Part shown: one piece after another, positions 1-11,000 of the stretch
Layout: each line of letters opens with the position of its first letter
Position numbering within the stretch: the first letter of the stretch is position 1
NCBI GenBank assembly: GCA_002104945.1
Contig: MCFH01000009.1
Coordinates: 512,501 to 576,500, forward strand
Reading direction: 5' to 3'
DNA: 64,000 nt
DNA from: Piromyces finnis
Lineage: Eukaryota; Neocallimastigomycota; Neocallimastigomycetes; Neocallimastigales; Neocallimastigaceae
Notes under the pieces: model-generated
What the model was told of the DNA's origin: nothing
The model's database searches: none
Seen by the model: the letters and a program-made list of their open reading frames with translations, nothing else
Program-made: the position numbers and the translations under genes

Positions 1-39
1 ATAATTTTATTATATATTAATACTTATTATAATAAAAAG

Positions 40-2421
40 GACTGTTGGTATAATAATAATGAAATTATATTTATCACTGAATTAATGACATCAGGAACTT
101 TAAGAGAGTAAATATTACACTCTTTTTTCTATTAATTTTAAAAAATAAATATACTAACTATATATATAAATATAATATCTATTAATCAGATATATAAAAA
201 AATTACAAGTTCCATACTTAAAAATAATAAAACGTTGGTCAAGACAAATTCTCAAAGGTTTATATTACCTTCATTCATACGACCCACCAATTATTCATAG
301 AGACATTAAAGTATGTTATTAATAAATAACTTAACATAATGAATTTATAAATTAATAAACTGTTTATTTTAAATAGTGTGATAATATATTTATTAATGGT
401 GCTCATGGAGAAGTCAAAATTGGTGATATGGGTACAGCTAAAATGAAATTAGGAAAGAATTACACTGTTATTGGTACACCAGGTAAATACATTAAATATT
501 CCTCTGAAAATTAAAATTTAAACATAAACAAATATAAACTAAATATTAAATTTATCTTAAAATAATAAAAAGAATTTATGGCTCCGGAAATGTATGAAGA
601 AAAGGGTTATAATGAAAAAGTTGATGTATATGCTTTTGGAATGTGTCTTTTAGAAATGGTAATATTTAAATAATTAGATTTTTATAATAATGTTAACTTT
701 AATAATAATTAATATATATTAATTGTAAATTAAATAGGTTACTGGTGAATATCCTTATAATGAATGCAAGAATCCACCACAAGTATATAAAAAAGTTATA
801 AATGTAAGTATATAAATATCAATGAAAATTAATTCAATTCCTTTTAGTTTTGTTTTCCTATTTTTTTAAACCATAATTGCATAATAACTATATTAATAAT
901 ATACGGTTTAATAATATGAAATGGGAAAATAGGGTATCAAACCAGAATGTTTAAGTAGAGTTAATGATCCACAAGTATTAGAAATTATAAATAGTTGTAT
1001 ATGCCAAGAAAATGAAAGGTAAATAAAATAAAAATAGAAAATAAATATTTTAATTCTTTAATAATTACTTATTAATAATGCAATAAATTTATGATAAAAT
1101 TATGTATATTTGAATAGATGGAGTGTTAAGCAATTATTAGAAACATCATTCTTCTTAGCTGAACCAGAAGTATTATTATTGTCATCAAATGAAACTAAAA
1201 ATCATTTAACAATGCAAGTAATATTTAAAGGAACTGACCAACTTTCAGTAAAATTTGAATTCAATACTGACACTGATACAGCTGAAGATGTTGTCAGTGA
1301 AATGGTAAATATTTTTTATTTAAAAAAATCTATAAACGTAATAAAATTTTTTATAATATATTAAAATATTATTTAAATAAAAGATTCAAGAAGAAGTTAT
1401 TCCAGAAAAATATCAACAATTAATCACCTCAGAAATTAATGGTATCTTAAGAGAAATGAATAAATATACACCAGAATTAGATGAAAATAAAGAAGAAGAT
1501 CATCATATATGGAAAAGAGAAAATGCTATATCCAAAAAAATTGAACAAGCTAATCAAAGATTCCAAGATGCAGAAAGAAGAATCATGATTGCTGAAGATA
1601 GCATCAAAAAAATTGATATTGAACTTGAAAACTTAATGAAAAGAAATAAAGCATCATTAGAATACGAATTACAAAAGAAAGCTGTTATTTCAGAAACTTC
1701 AACTATTCGTACACCACAAGAAATATTAGAGGATGGTAAAATACAAAACCAGTATATTAAAAATTTTAATACCAAAAGTTTTTAATATCAAAAATTAACT
1801 AAAAATAAAAAAAAAAAATAATAATAATAATAATAAAATAAAAAAAATCAACAAAAATATCAATATATATATATAAACCACCAATAAAAAAAAATAATAA
1901 AAAAAAATAAAAAAACTATAGATTATTTTAATGATCTCCCAGTAGAAGAATTGGCAAAATACACAGCAGCTTCTACAAATAAAATGGATAAAATTAAAGA
2001 ATGGACTCAGAAATTAAGAGATCAAGATATTGTAACAATAGGAGATTTAAAAGAATGTATGTTTTCTAAATAATAATCAATAGAATAACAATATATGTCA
2101 ATATATTAGATGAATTATTGGATTTATGTTTATTGATGATATAATTAATATTTTTAAATAATATATAGTACATGATGAAGATTGGTCTGCTTTAGGTTTA
2201 ACGGTTCTAGCAACACGTTTATTAAAGGTATACATTATTATTAAATTATTATTATTTCAAAAGTTATTTTATAATGATAAAAAAAAATTAATTTATAACT
2301 ATTAAAATATTAGAATGCATTATACAAAAAATTGCATGATAATATGAGTCCACAACAATATTCATTACCAAGAATAAATTCTCCACCAAATGGTTTATCC
2401 TATGACCAAAATACTCTATAG
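40..2421 (+). CDS. WNK-family serine/threonine protein kinase, 3' part (5' end outside window)
   Basis: Partial protein kinase of the WNK (with-no-lysine) family, cytosolic signalling and ion/osmotic homeostasis in other eukaryotes. Exons by GT-AG and frame: 40-107, 190-310, 377-482, 573-658, 738-803, 933-1018, 1118-1304, 1384-1735, 1922-2056, 2169-2227, 2314-2421, giving 457 residues. Visible: the WNK signature [12 protein letters not shown], catalytic loop HRDIKCDNIF, DMG in place of DFG, GTPEFMAPE of the activation segment and [13 protein letters not shown]. After the kinase domain comes an OSR1/SPAK-CCT-like stretch ([18 protein letters not shown]), then a charged coiled coil (about 1456-1735) and a terminal SAM-like module ([18 protein letters not shown]). 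The N-terminal lobe, with the displaced WNK lysine, lies upstream of the window, so the defining residue cannot be checked. Family call is strong; the SAM assignment is by pattern only. Confidence 0.88.
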
Positions 2422-4348
2422 AATTAATATTATATCAAGAACAATAAATTTAAATTATATATATATATATATTTAAATAATTTAAAAAAAAAAAAAAAAA
2501 AAAAAATACATCATCTTTTTTTTTTTTTCTTTTTCTTTTCTTTCTTAATTATCTGAAATATTCGTTTAAATTTTTAATAGTAAGCCTTAATGATTATTAT
2601 ATAAAACGAAATTATATAATAAACTTTTTTTTTTCTTTACTTTACCTATTTTATTTAATAATAATATAATGATAATAAAAATTTAATTTTATAAAACTAT
2701 GTTAAATATTTATATAAAAAAGAGGGAAAAGAAAAAAAGTATAGTAATTATAATAATAGTAATTAAAAACAGAAATATAAAAAAATTAAAAAAAAAAAAA
2801 AAAGGTAAATATATTTAATATGTATTTACAAAGTATTCTCCAAGAATATAATTAAAAAAATTTTAATATTTTTTTTTTTTTCAGATAGCAAATTCTTACA
2901 ATAAAAAAATATATAAAAAAAAAAAAAAAAAAAAAAAAAAAGTTGATTATTCTTTTATGGGTGTTTTTGTATTAAATTTAAGTTTATTATTTTGTTCATT
3001 CTACAAAATCTTTTAATATTTATCATAAATTGTTTGGGATTTTAACCAGAATTTTTTGGCCAGATGAAATTCAATTCTTGGCCAAGCTTTATTTCAGGAT
3101 ATTTTCTCTCTTTTATTTTTTAAAATACTACGATAAATTTTAAATGTGTCTGTCCCTAATTTAAAATTTAAAAATATATATAAAATATATAAAATGATAG
3201 TCCTTTCTTGTAGAAGAAAAAAAAAATTAAAAGTGGATAGAAGGGGACAAACTACTTTAGAAAGTTTAATTTTGATTATCAAAATTTTTTATTGTAAAAT
3301 TCCTTTATAATCCTACACCCATAGTTTAAAAATCAAAAACTATATAGATATATAGATAGCTATAATCAGAAAAAGAAATCTATTAAGAAAAAAAAATATA
3401 TATATATTATTAAATTTCTCACTATATTATAATTTTGTTTTTTAATATTTTTTATTGAGAGAGTAAATAATTCATTCTATATTTTAAAAAAAGAAATGAA
3501 TGAATAATATGAATAAAATAATAAAAAGAAAAAGAAATAAAAATATTAATAACTATAAATAAACTTAAAATTTGAAATTCGTTTTAACAAATTAACTACT
3601 AAACCACCATAAATATAAATATTAGTTTTTTTCTTTTTATAAATAAAAATTCTAGCTTTATTGACACTTTTTTTATTCTTTTATAAAAAAAATTAACATT
3701 AAAAATTCCAAATTTTAATTTTGTAAATATACATGTTTAAATTTTTAAATTCAGACTTTAAAAATATATTATTTTTTAAATCAAAGCCAATAATATACAC
3801 ACACTAATTTCTTTTTGTTCAATAACCCGATTAAAAACTTAACAAATACTAATTTTTAATTTTAAATTTAAAAAATATTATCAAATTCTACAAATAATTA
3901 CCACCCTTCTAATAAAAACAATTTTAATCTATTTATTACTTTATTTTATTTAGAAATTTAAAATGCTAAACAGTTTTTTCACTAATTTTCTGGAAAATGT
4001 AATTTAAATTTTATATTTCTAACATATTTCTTCGATTAACCTTCCACTTGACTTTATAATATTTAACCTTCATTTTAATCTTCTAACTTTCGTTAATATT
4101 TTATAAAATCATTTACACTCATATTTGATAAGTTCATTCGCAAAATTGAAATTAAAAAATCTACTAATTACAACACAATTTTTATGTTTTATAATATTTC
4201 CTTTATGTTAAGGTTTGCAATTTTATTTTATTGTAAACATTTTGAATCCACAAATTTACAATATTATTTTTACGCCTTTAACAAAGCAATAAAAAAGGTT
4301 TCCAAAAATTGCTTCAATACATCCTTCAAGAAACGGGCATTTGTCAAT
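2422..4348. other. Intergenic, between convergent WNK and eL39 genes
   Basis: About 1.9 kb, mostly A/T homopolymers, including a T/A-rich stretch just after the WNK stop that may hold its poly(A) site, and poly(A) tracts near 2800 and 2920. A stretch around 3010-3130 is less AT-rich and contains two copies of TTGGCCA about 20 bases apart; it might be a relic of coding sequence. No supported gene. Confidence 0.6.
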
Positions 4349-4845
4349 TTAAAGGTTGACTGTTTTATTTTAATTTATTATATAATTTAAATTTTATTAA
4401 TATATAATTACATTTATAATAATTGTATACATATTAAAACTTACGCTTAGTTCTTCTCCAGTTTCTTCTCTTAGCGTTGTATCTGATGGTGTTACCGGTC
4501 TTGAAACGGAACCATTGTGGAAGTGGTCTGTTTTGCTTTTGTTTCTTACCGAGGATACGCTTAATCTTGAAAGTCTTGTTGGAAGGCTATTATACAATTA
4601 ACAATAATCCATTTAATAATCATATTTTTTTATTTAAACTTAATTTAAAAATCAATATATATTCAATAACAATATCATAACTTTATTATGTCATTGTTAT
4701 CATTGACTAATAAATTTAAAAAAAAAAAAAAGACTTTATTTATATTATAATAAATAAGAAAAAAAAGACATTCATATTCAAAATTTCATTTAGCATATTA
4801 TTAAAAAAAACATAATTCATTAATTCATCCATCAAAATTTACCAT
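4349..4845 (-). CDS. RPL39: 60S ribosomal protein eL39
   Basis: Small basic large-subunit ribosomal protein lining the exit tunnel. Three exons on the minus strand: 4843-4845 (the ATG alone), 4445-4586 and 4349-4359 (11 bases with the stop), joined across GT-AG introns of 256 and 85 bases. The spliced product is 51 residues, the usual eL39 length. Conserved blocks are plain: [17 protein letters not shown] and [16 protein letters not shown], ending LNL, close to the ending of the yeast protein. The split start codon context is AAAATG followed by GTAAAT. The middle exon alone shows a longer spurious reading frame in another phase, which hides the gene. Exon 1 is the least certain part, because a start codon isolated in its own exon cannot be proven from sequence; the rest is secure. 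Confidence 0.9.
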
Positions 4846-6765
4846 TTTCAAACGTCCGTACGGATCTTCAAAAAATTTAAGAGAGGGAAATATTAAATTG
4901 AAATAGAATATTTTCATTTTTCTTTTAGAAAAAATGAATTAATTTTAACCAATCATTTTCAAAAAAAATCAAGCCATTAATATAATTTATATATTATAAA
5001 GTATATTCTGAATATATTAATATGTTTATAAAAAATTTATTTCATATAACATAATCCTAACCTATTTGATGATTTATATAATTTTTTATTAACATTACAC
5101 AACAACCATTATTGTTACAACTTAAAAGTGAAAAAGGATAAATCTATAATTAATATTTTTTAAAAAAATAAAAATAGCTTATAAATGAGTTGTTGAATTA
5201 AAGAAAAAATGAATAGTAAAATTATTATAAATTTTAGTGTATGCTCCTATAATCTTATGTTCTTATTGTGGTTATTATTTTAACTTTAAAAAAAATAATT
5301 GATATGAAAATTTTATATAAATACAAAAGTTTTAAAATAGGTATTTTAAAATTTTGATGGTCTTCATTTCTACTATATTAACAAGAATTTAAAATTTTGT
5401 ATTTATTATATTATATATTAAATATAAAATTCTATTGTATTTATTATATTTATTGGAAACATTAAAATAAAAAAATAGATTAAGGAATTAAAATGATAAG
5501 ACCAAGAATCATAATATATATTTATAAAAAGAATTCTGTTATTTTATTATTTAACAGAACTACTTGTATGATTTATATAGACTTCTCTGTACTTTATTTT
5601 TATTTCTTTTTACTAATAAGTAACATATAAAATTATTATAAATATTATTCGAGTCTATAAATTATATGATAAAAAAAAAATAATTATAATTTAAAGATTT
5701 GGATAAATTATATTTAACTTATTAAAATTTTTTTAAAAAAAAAAAAAAAAAAAAAAGTTATAATTATTTAAATAAATATTAAATAGTTGCAACGACACTT
5801 TTCTATCGATCTTTGGATTTTTTTTTATAATTATTTATTCTTTCCTTCTTGCTTGCTTTGTATAAATATTTAATTGTGAGAGGGAGGAACAAGATATCAT
5901 AAATATTTATACTTTTTAAAAAAGTAATTAAAAATAATTTCTGATTTTTCTTTAATTAAATATTTTAAATTAAATTTTATTTTTAATTAAAACTGAAAAA
6001 ATATATATAAAAAAAGGAAAAGATTATAAAAGGATTTTTTTTAAAAAAAAAAAAAGAAAGAAGAGAGAGAAAATAAACTTTATGAAATATAATAATAGCT
6101 ATTTAAATACTGTAATTAATAAATAACTATTTTAGTTTCAAATAAATTATATAATAATGAATATTAATGGCATTATTATTATTCCTTTTAAATTTTAATA
6201 TCATACATATTAGACATATAGTTTCGTTTTTTAATTCATAAAGGTAAAATGTGGATAATATTATTTAAAAATACAATACTAAATTTATCTTTTAAAATTA
6301 AAATATATTAACTGGTATTCTCTTACTATTATAAATATTTAAATGACAATAATGTATAATATAATTATTTGAATATTAATATATTGCAATAAATAAATAC
6401 ACAAATAATAAATATATGAAATTTTCAATTTTCAAAACAATTTTTACAATTAAACCATTAAAAAGTAAATAACTGAATATTAATAAAGTAGGAAAGGGAA
6501 CTAAATGCAATAATTTGTTATACTCTTCTTTCTTAAAAATATGATACTATATATTAATTTATGTATATATAAATTGTTAAACTATAATATATCATTTTAA
6601 AAGACATTCAAAAACACGAAATTACATTTATCATTCCATAATTTATTAATTATAAAATTTTAAAGAACATAATTGATTTTTTTTTTTTTTTCAATAAATA
6701 TATAATTGAAATCTTATTACTTTTGTAGAAATATTTTATTTTTCATATAACTTTATTTATTAGCA
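4846..6765. other. Intergenic, between divergent eL39 and the unknown membrane protein
   Basis: About 1.9 kb of A/T-rich sequence with a run of A near 5735-5755 and several shorter runs. It should contain promoters for both flanking genes. Apart from the palindrome next to RPL39, no distinct element or coding stretch was seen. Confidence 0.6.
4855..4864. promoter_or_regulatory. Perfect 10-base palindrome upstream of RPL39
   Basis: TCCGTACGGA, six of ten bases G/C inside nearly pure A/T, ends ten bases upstream of the proposed RPL39 start codon. A symmetric GC-rich site in this place could be a transcription-factor site or lie in the 5' leader. Inference only; no matching site was noticed upstream of the other translation genes here. 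Confidence 0.35.
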
Positions 6766-8749
6766 ATGTTTGTTAGAACTGCAGCTGTATATATTTCACT
6801 TATATTAAGTGTAATAGTAACATTTCTTATAGTAGAGGACTATTTGCCTCCTCAAATTAGAATGAAAATAAATACAAATTTATCAACCTATAAATTTAAA
6901 CTACATAAATTTTATGATAATATTATTAACAAAGAAAAAGAATATGAAATTTCAGTTAAACTATCAAAGAAAGTACCAAAAGAATCCCAAATATCTCGTT
7001 TAATAGACTATTTACCACTTCAAGACGATGAGTTTATTAACTATCATGAAAATAATAACACTGAAAATGACGAAGATTTATGTTTAATTAATGATTCTAA
7101 AACGACTATTCAATTTACAATTCAAGAAAAAAATTTATCTTTAAAGAAAAAAATATTTAAAGAAAGAACAGAAAGTAATATATCCAAAGATAAATTCTTT
7201 AGTAAGTATATGGATTTAAAGGTAAATGGTGTAGACAAATACAAAATACCTCAGATGGAAAAAAAAATGGATGGTGATAAGGAATACATTGAATTAAATT
7301 TAAAAGGAAAACTCCGCTATGTTGGTAATATATTAATAGAGAAAATCACAAAAAAAAAAAAATAATAATAGTAATAATAACCTTATTTTCAAATAGATAT
7401 TTATAATAATAATTAATAAATTATATAAAAAACTAATGATAATAAAGGTACAAATATAACCAATGATGCTATTGAAAAACCAGAAAAAATATATATGGAT
7501 GATCTTATGACAAATAACGAAAATGAACCTGATAAAATTAAAATTACTAGACAGCCATCTCAAGGAGAAAGTTACTGGTTAAGAAAAATTCGTATCATTG
7601 GTTTAGATGATACTATTGAGGATGATGGTATAAATTATATTATTAATTATTTAATAAGATATATTTTATTTCATTACTTTAAAAAAAAAAATAATATATT
7701 ACTATATATTTTATTTTTACAAATATTAATATTCCTATCTCAATAACATAATTAATATAAATACAAATATACATATAAAATTATTAGAAAGAAGAAGAAA
7801 TAATTTAAAACTTGGTAATTTAGAAGATGAATGTTCTATTACAGAAACTATTGCTATCTATGGAGGTTCAAGAATATATACATCAAATCCATGTACAAAA
7901 GAAAATGATTATGAATATTGTGAAAGTGTGGGATACATTTCTGGATCTATTGGAGATACTATTACTTGGTAATTAATGTTTTTTTTTTATTTTAAATTTT
8001 TTTTTTTTTTTTTTTTTTTATAGTTCATAATTATATGTCAAAGTCTCAAAGTCTCGTTGATCTCCCATTATACATAAAAAAAAAAAGAAAGAAAGAAACT
8101 AAAATAAAAAAAGACCTTTTTTTACTATAAATCTTTAATATTATATCTATTTATATAAAAATATAATATATCTTATATATCTTATTTTCAATTATATAAT
8201 TTTTAATATTTAGGTATTACGCTGAAGTTGTTGCTTCGGATATAAAGTTTGCTAATCCAAAAGCCCATGAATTAAGTTTAAATCTTTGTAAACAAAAATC
8301 AGAAAACCCAGAAAGTTGTTCAATTTGGAGTTCAGTGGTTAATGGTAAATAAATAATACGAATAATTTTAATATATTATAAATTAAAAATGAAAAATTTA
8401 ACTGAATATATTTTATGCTTTAACTGTTTTTTGTTTTTTGTTTTTCTAATGGGATTATTGAATTTTTATACAACTACATAATGTTAAATAAAATTAAAAA
8501 TAAAAATAACTTTCAATAATGAATAAATGAATAGGTTGTGGAGTTATTGCCTCTAGTCCAACAGGTACATTTAGTGTTGGTTATGCTATGAATTTCATGA
8601 AAGCTGTAAATGCAAATTTAAATAGAGTTTTTGCTACTCAAAAAGCAATAGAATCTTGTAAAAAAAATGATGTAGCTGATGGATTATGTCATGTTTCATG
8701 GGTAAAATGTACAGCAACGTCACATCGCCAACCCCAACGTTTTATATAG
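6766..8749 (+). CDS. Unrecognised signal-anchored protein with Cys-rich C-terminal half
   Basis: Not recognised. Five exons fit frame and GT-AG rules: 6766-7324, 7448-7627, 7788-7968, 8214-8344, 8535-8749, giving 421 residues. Residues about 7-25 (AVYISLILSVIVTFLIV) form one hydrophobic segment near the N-terminus with no clear cleavage site, so a type II membrane anchor or uncleaved signal is likely. The middle is Lys/Glu-rich and polar. The C-terminal half, from about residue 255, has regularly spaced cysteines (CSITETIAIYGG, NPCTK, YEYCES, LNLCKQKS, ESCSIW, NGCGVIASSPTG, IESCKKN, GLCHVSW), as expected of a secreted or lumenal disulphide-bonded domain. The NGCGVIASSPTGTFSVGY piece faintly recalls DUF4189-type repeats (Cys-Gly-x-Ile-Ala-x-Ser-Pro), but I would not assign it. 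The last 15 residues after HVSW could instead be intron read-through, since a GTAAAA follows Trp. Confidence 0.75.
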
Positions 8750-9503
8750 TTATTAAAAAAAAAAAAAAAATATAGTTTCTTATTTTTATCCTTTATTAAC
8801 ATATAATCATATATATATTTCATAATTATTTAAATTTGTTTTTCATATAAAATATAAAAAAAAATAAAAAAAAAATGTAAATAATATTAAGTTTTATTAT
8901 ATGTGTCTTTTTTTTTTTTTTTTACCTATAAATTGTAAATTTTATTTTATTATATATTTATCATTAAATATAAAATTCATTTATAAATATTAAAAAAGAA
9001 AAAAAAATAACAATCTATATAAAATGTATATATAAATAAATAAAAATAAACTAATAATAATTACAATAATTACAATCACATAATTAGTATTGAATGTCTA
9101 TTTAATAATTAATATTTTATAAAATAAATTATTATAATTACTTTATATACAAAATAAGATAACAAAAAATTAATACAATAATATACATGACTCCATTTAC
9201 AATAATAACAAATATAGGTTTCTATTATGTCAATATATTATCAATATATAATTATATATAATCTACCTATATTTTTTTTGTTTTGTTTTCAAAAACTCGA
9301 ATGATAAATAAAAAAAAAAAAAAATCTAAATATTTTATTATTAACTATATGGATATATAAATATATATATAATTATTTTAATTTTGTGATATTGAGTGGT
9401 GAAGAGATAAAAGGTGACAATAAATAAGCAGTATTTAATAATGAATATATTGATATACCCTAATATTCATAAATGGAAGGAAGGAAATATTATTTATACT
9501 TGG
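8750..9503. other. Intergenic between convergent genes
   Basis: A/T-rich 3' flanks of both neighbours, with poly(A) and poly(T) runs of 10-17 bases and no coding or structured element noticed. Confidence 0.6.
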
Positions 9504-11000
9504 TTAATAATCTGGTTTTCCGGATGATTTACATGTTACAATAAAACGACCTTTAGTGTAAACCTTAATTTCTTCTTTTTTTATTGGTTTAATATTAATT
9601 TCTGAGCAGCGTACTCCTTCATTAATAATAATAGATTTAGTGATTTTTAATTTAGAATGAGGTTTTATTGATTGTATAGAACTGTTAGAGAATGATGTAA
9701 GAGAAGTATTTCTTGAATGATTACTATTTGATTTATTGGTATATTCATCGGATTGCATTGAGTTTTTTCTTTGATAAGGAAAATTGTATTGATTTTTTGG
9801 TTTAATGGATGAATTGTAATATTGTGGTAATGACATAGAATTATTATTAACATTATTAGTAATAGTAGTAGAATGAATAATGTTATATGATGGATATGAT
9901 TTTTTACTATCAGTAATTAAATTAGGATTAGGATTAGGATTGAAATTGGTGGTATTGTAAAGTTCAATACCGGAATCACAACGACAACTTGAACTGAAAG
10001 AATTAGCATCAACATATGAATCTTGAAAAGAAGATGAATAATTATATGAACAATTACGATGACACATAGAAACAATACTTATTGATGCAGATCTCTGACG
10101 ACAATAAGCCTTATAATTATTATAATTTTCAAATGATGGAAGATTAGAAGATGAAGTGCAAGTAGAAGCGGATCTTTGACGTGCATGAATTTCTTCAATT
10201 GGATGATTAGTTTTAAATTTACTTTCTTGTTCTAATGGGTTAATAAAGAAAGACATATCAATAATCCTTGAAGTTGATTTTTTTCTTTTATGACAACAAC
10301 TATAACCTGGAATATCAACTGTTTTACTATTTACAATAAAATTATTTGAACCTGTAAACAAATTATGACTTGAACAACAAAAACTTTTGGAATAAGAACA
10401 AGTACAATACTCACATGAACAATTATTTTCTTCTTCAATATCAATACCATGATTTTTAATGTCATGATTTTCTTGAAAAATATTAATACCAACAGCTTTG
10501 GCAAATTCTTGTACAGTTAATTTTGAACATTCTTGAATATCTGAATCAGAATCACAAGTATCATTTTGGGTATCATTTATAGTTTCATTAATACTTTCAT
10601 TTTCTTTATTATTTCCACTCTTAACAGAGTTTGACCTTTCTATAGAATACTTTTTTGATTTTTTATGTTCTTTTCTAAACAACTTTAAAATTTTGGAAGA
10701 TATTTTATGTTTCATTTCTTTATTAATGCTATTATTATTATTATTAGTAGTGGTAGTAGTAGTAGTAGTAGTATTATTATTAGTATTATTATTATTATTA
10801 GTAGTAGTAGTAGTAGTAGTAATAGTATTATTATTATTAGCAGTAGTAGTAGTATTAATATTATTAGTATTATTATTAGTAGTAGTAGTAGTAATAGTAT
10901 TATTATTATTAGTAGTAGTAGTATTAATATTATTAGTATTATTATTAGTAATAGTAGTTGTAGTAGTAGTAGTAGTATTTGAAATAGTTTTTTTAACCAT
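9504..11000 (-). CDS. Low-complexity protein, paralogue A, with C-terminal RFIV motif
   Basis: Single-exon frame of 498 residues, function unknown. Residues 1-95 are almost only Thr and Asn, encoded by an AGT/ATT-type microsatellite that includes a tandem 23-residue unit. From Met96 (codon at 10713-10715) it aligns with the start of the protein at 16839-18428: basic amphipathic start (KHKISSKILKLFRKEHKK versus KSSLKSKISHFFKGKPSK), then LTVQEFAKAVGINI, CSCEYC, IPGYSCCHKRKKS, repeated RQRSAS Ser-rich pieces and the C-terminal block IKPHSKLKITKSIIINEG ... EEIKVYTKGRFIVTC. The conserved blocks sit in Ser/Asn-rich linkers. RxxS-type and Ser-rich pieces suggest phosphorylation; the terminal RFIV fits the RFx[V/I] peptide bound by CCT domains of OSR1/SPAK/WNK kinases (inference). 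No membrane segment. The true start could be Met1 or Met96. Confidence 0.8.
   Translation of the reverse strand: MVKKTISNTTTTTTTTITNNNTNNINTTTTNNNNTITTTTTNNNTNNINTTTTANNNNTITTTTTTTNNNNNTNNNTTTTTTTTTNNNNNSINKEMKHKISSKILKLFRKEHKKSKKYSIERSNSVKSGNNKENESINETINDTQNDTCDSDSDIQECSKLTVQEFAKAVGINIFQENHDIKNHGIDIEEENNCSCEYCTCSYSKSFCCSSHNLFTGSNNFIVNSKTVDIPGYSCCHKRKKSTSRIIDMSFFINPLEQESKFKTNHPIEEIHARQRSASTCTSSSNLPSFENYNNYKAYCRQRSASISIVSMCHRNCSYNYSSSFQDSYVDANSFSSSCRCDSGIELYNTTNFNPNPNPNLITDSKKSYPSYNIIHSTTITNNVNNNSMSLPQYYNSSIKPKNQYNFPYQRKNSMQSDEYTNKSNSNHSRNTSLTSFSNSSIQSIKPHSKLKITKSIIINEGVRCSEINIKPIKKEEIKVYTKGRFIVTCKSSGKPDY
10740..10980. repeat. Coding AGT/ATT trinucleotide tract (Thr/Asn codons on the minus strand)
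   Basis: About 240 bases built only of TTA/TAG/AGT-phase triplets, read as Thr and Asn runs on the minus strand. Two copies of a roughly 69-base module (Asn-run, Asn-Asn-Ile-Asn, Thr-run, Asn-run, Thr-Ile-Thr-run) are visible between about 10810 and 10960, so the tract is a minisatellite laid over a microsatellite. Confidence 0.85.

Noticed and set aside
4184-4390. 68-codon plus-strand frame
   Set aside because: Rich in Phe/Tyr/Ile/Asn as expected from A/T drift, overlaps the eL39 last exon and resembles nothing.
4397-4680. Frames on both strands over RPL39
   Set aside because: They are shadows in other phases of the eL39 middle exon, whose product matches the family exactly.
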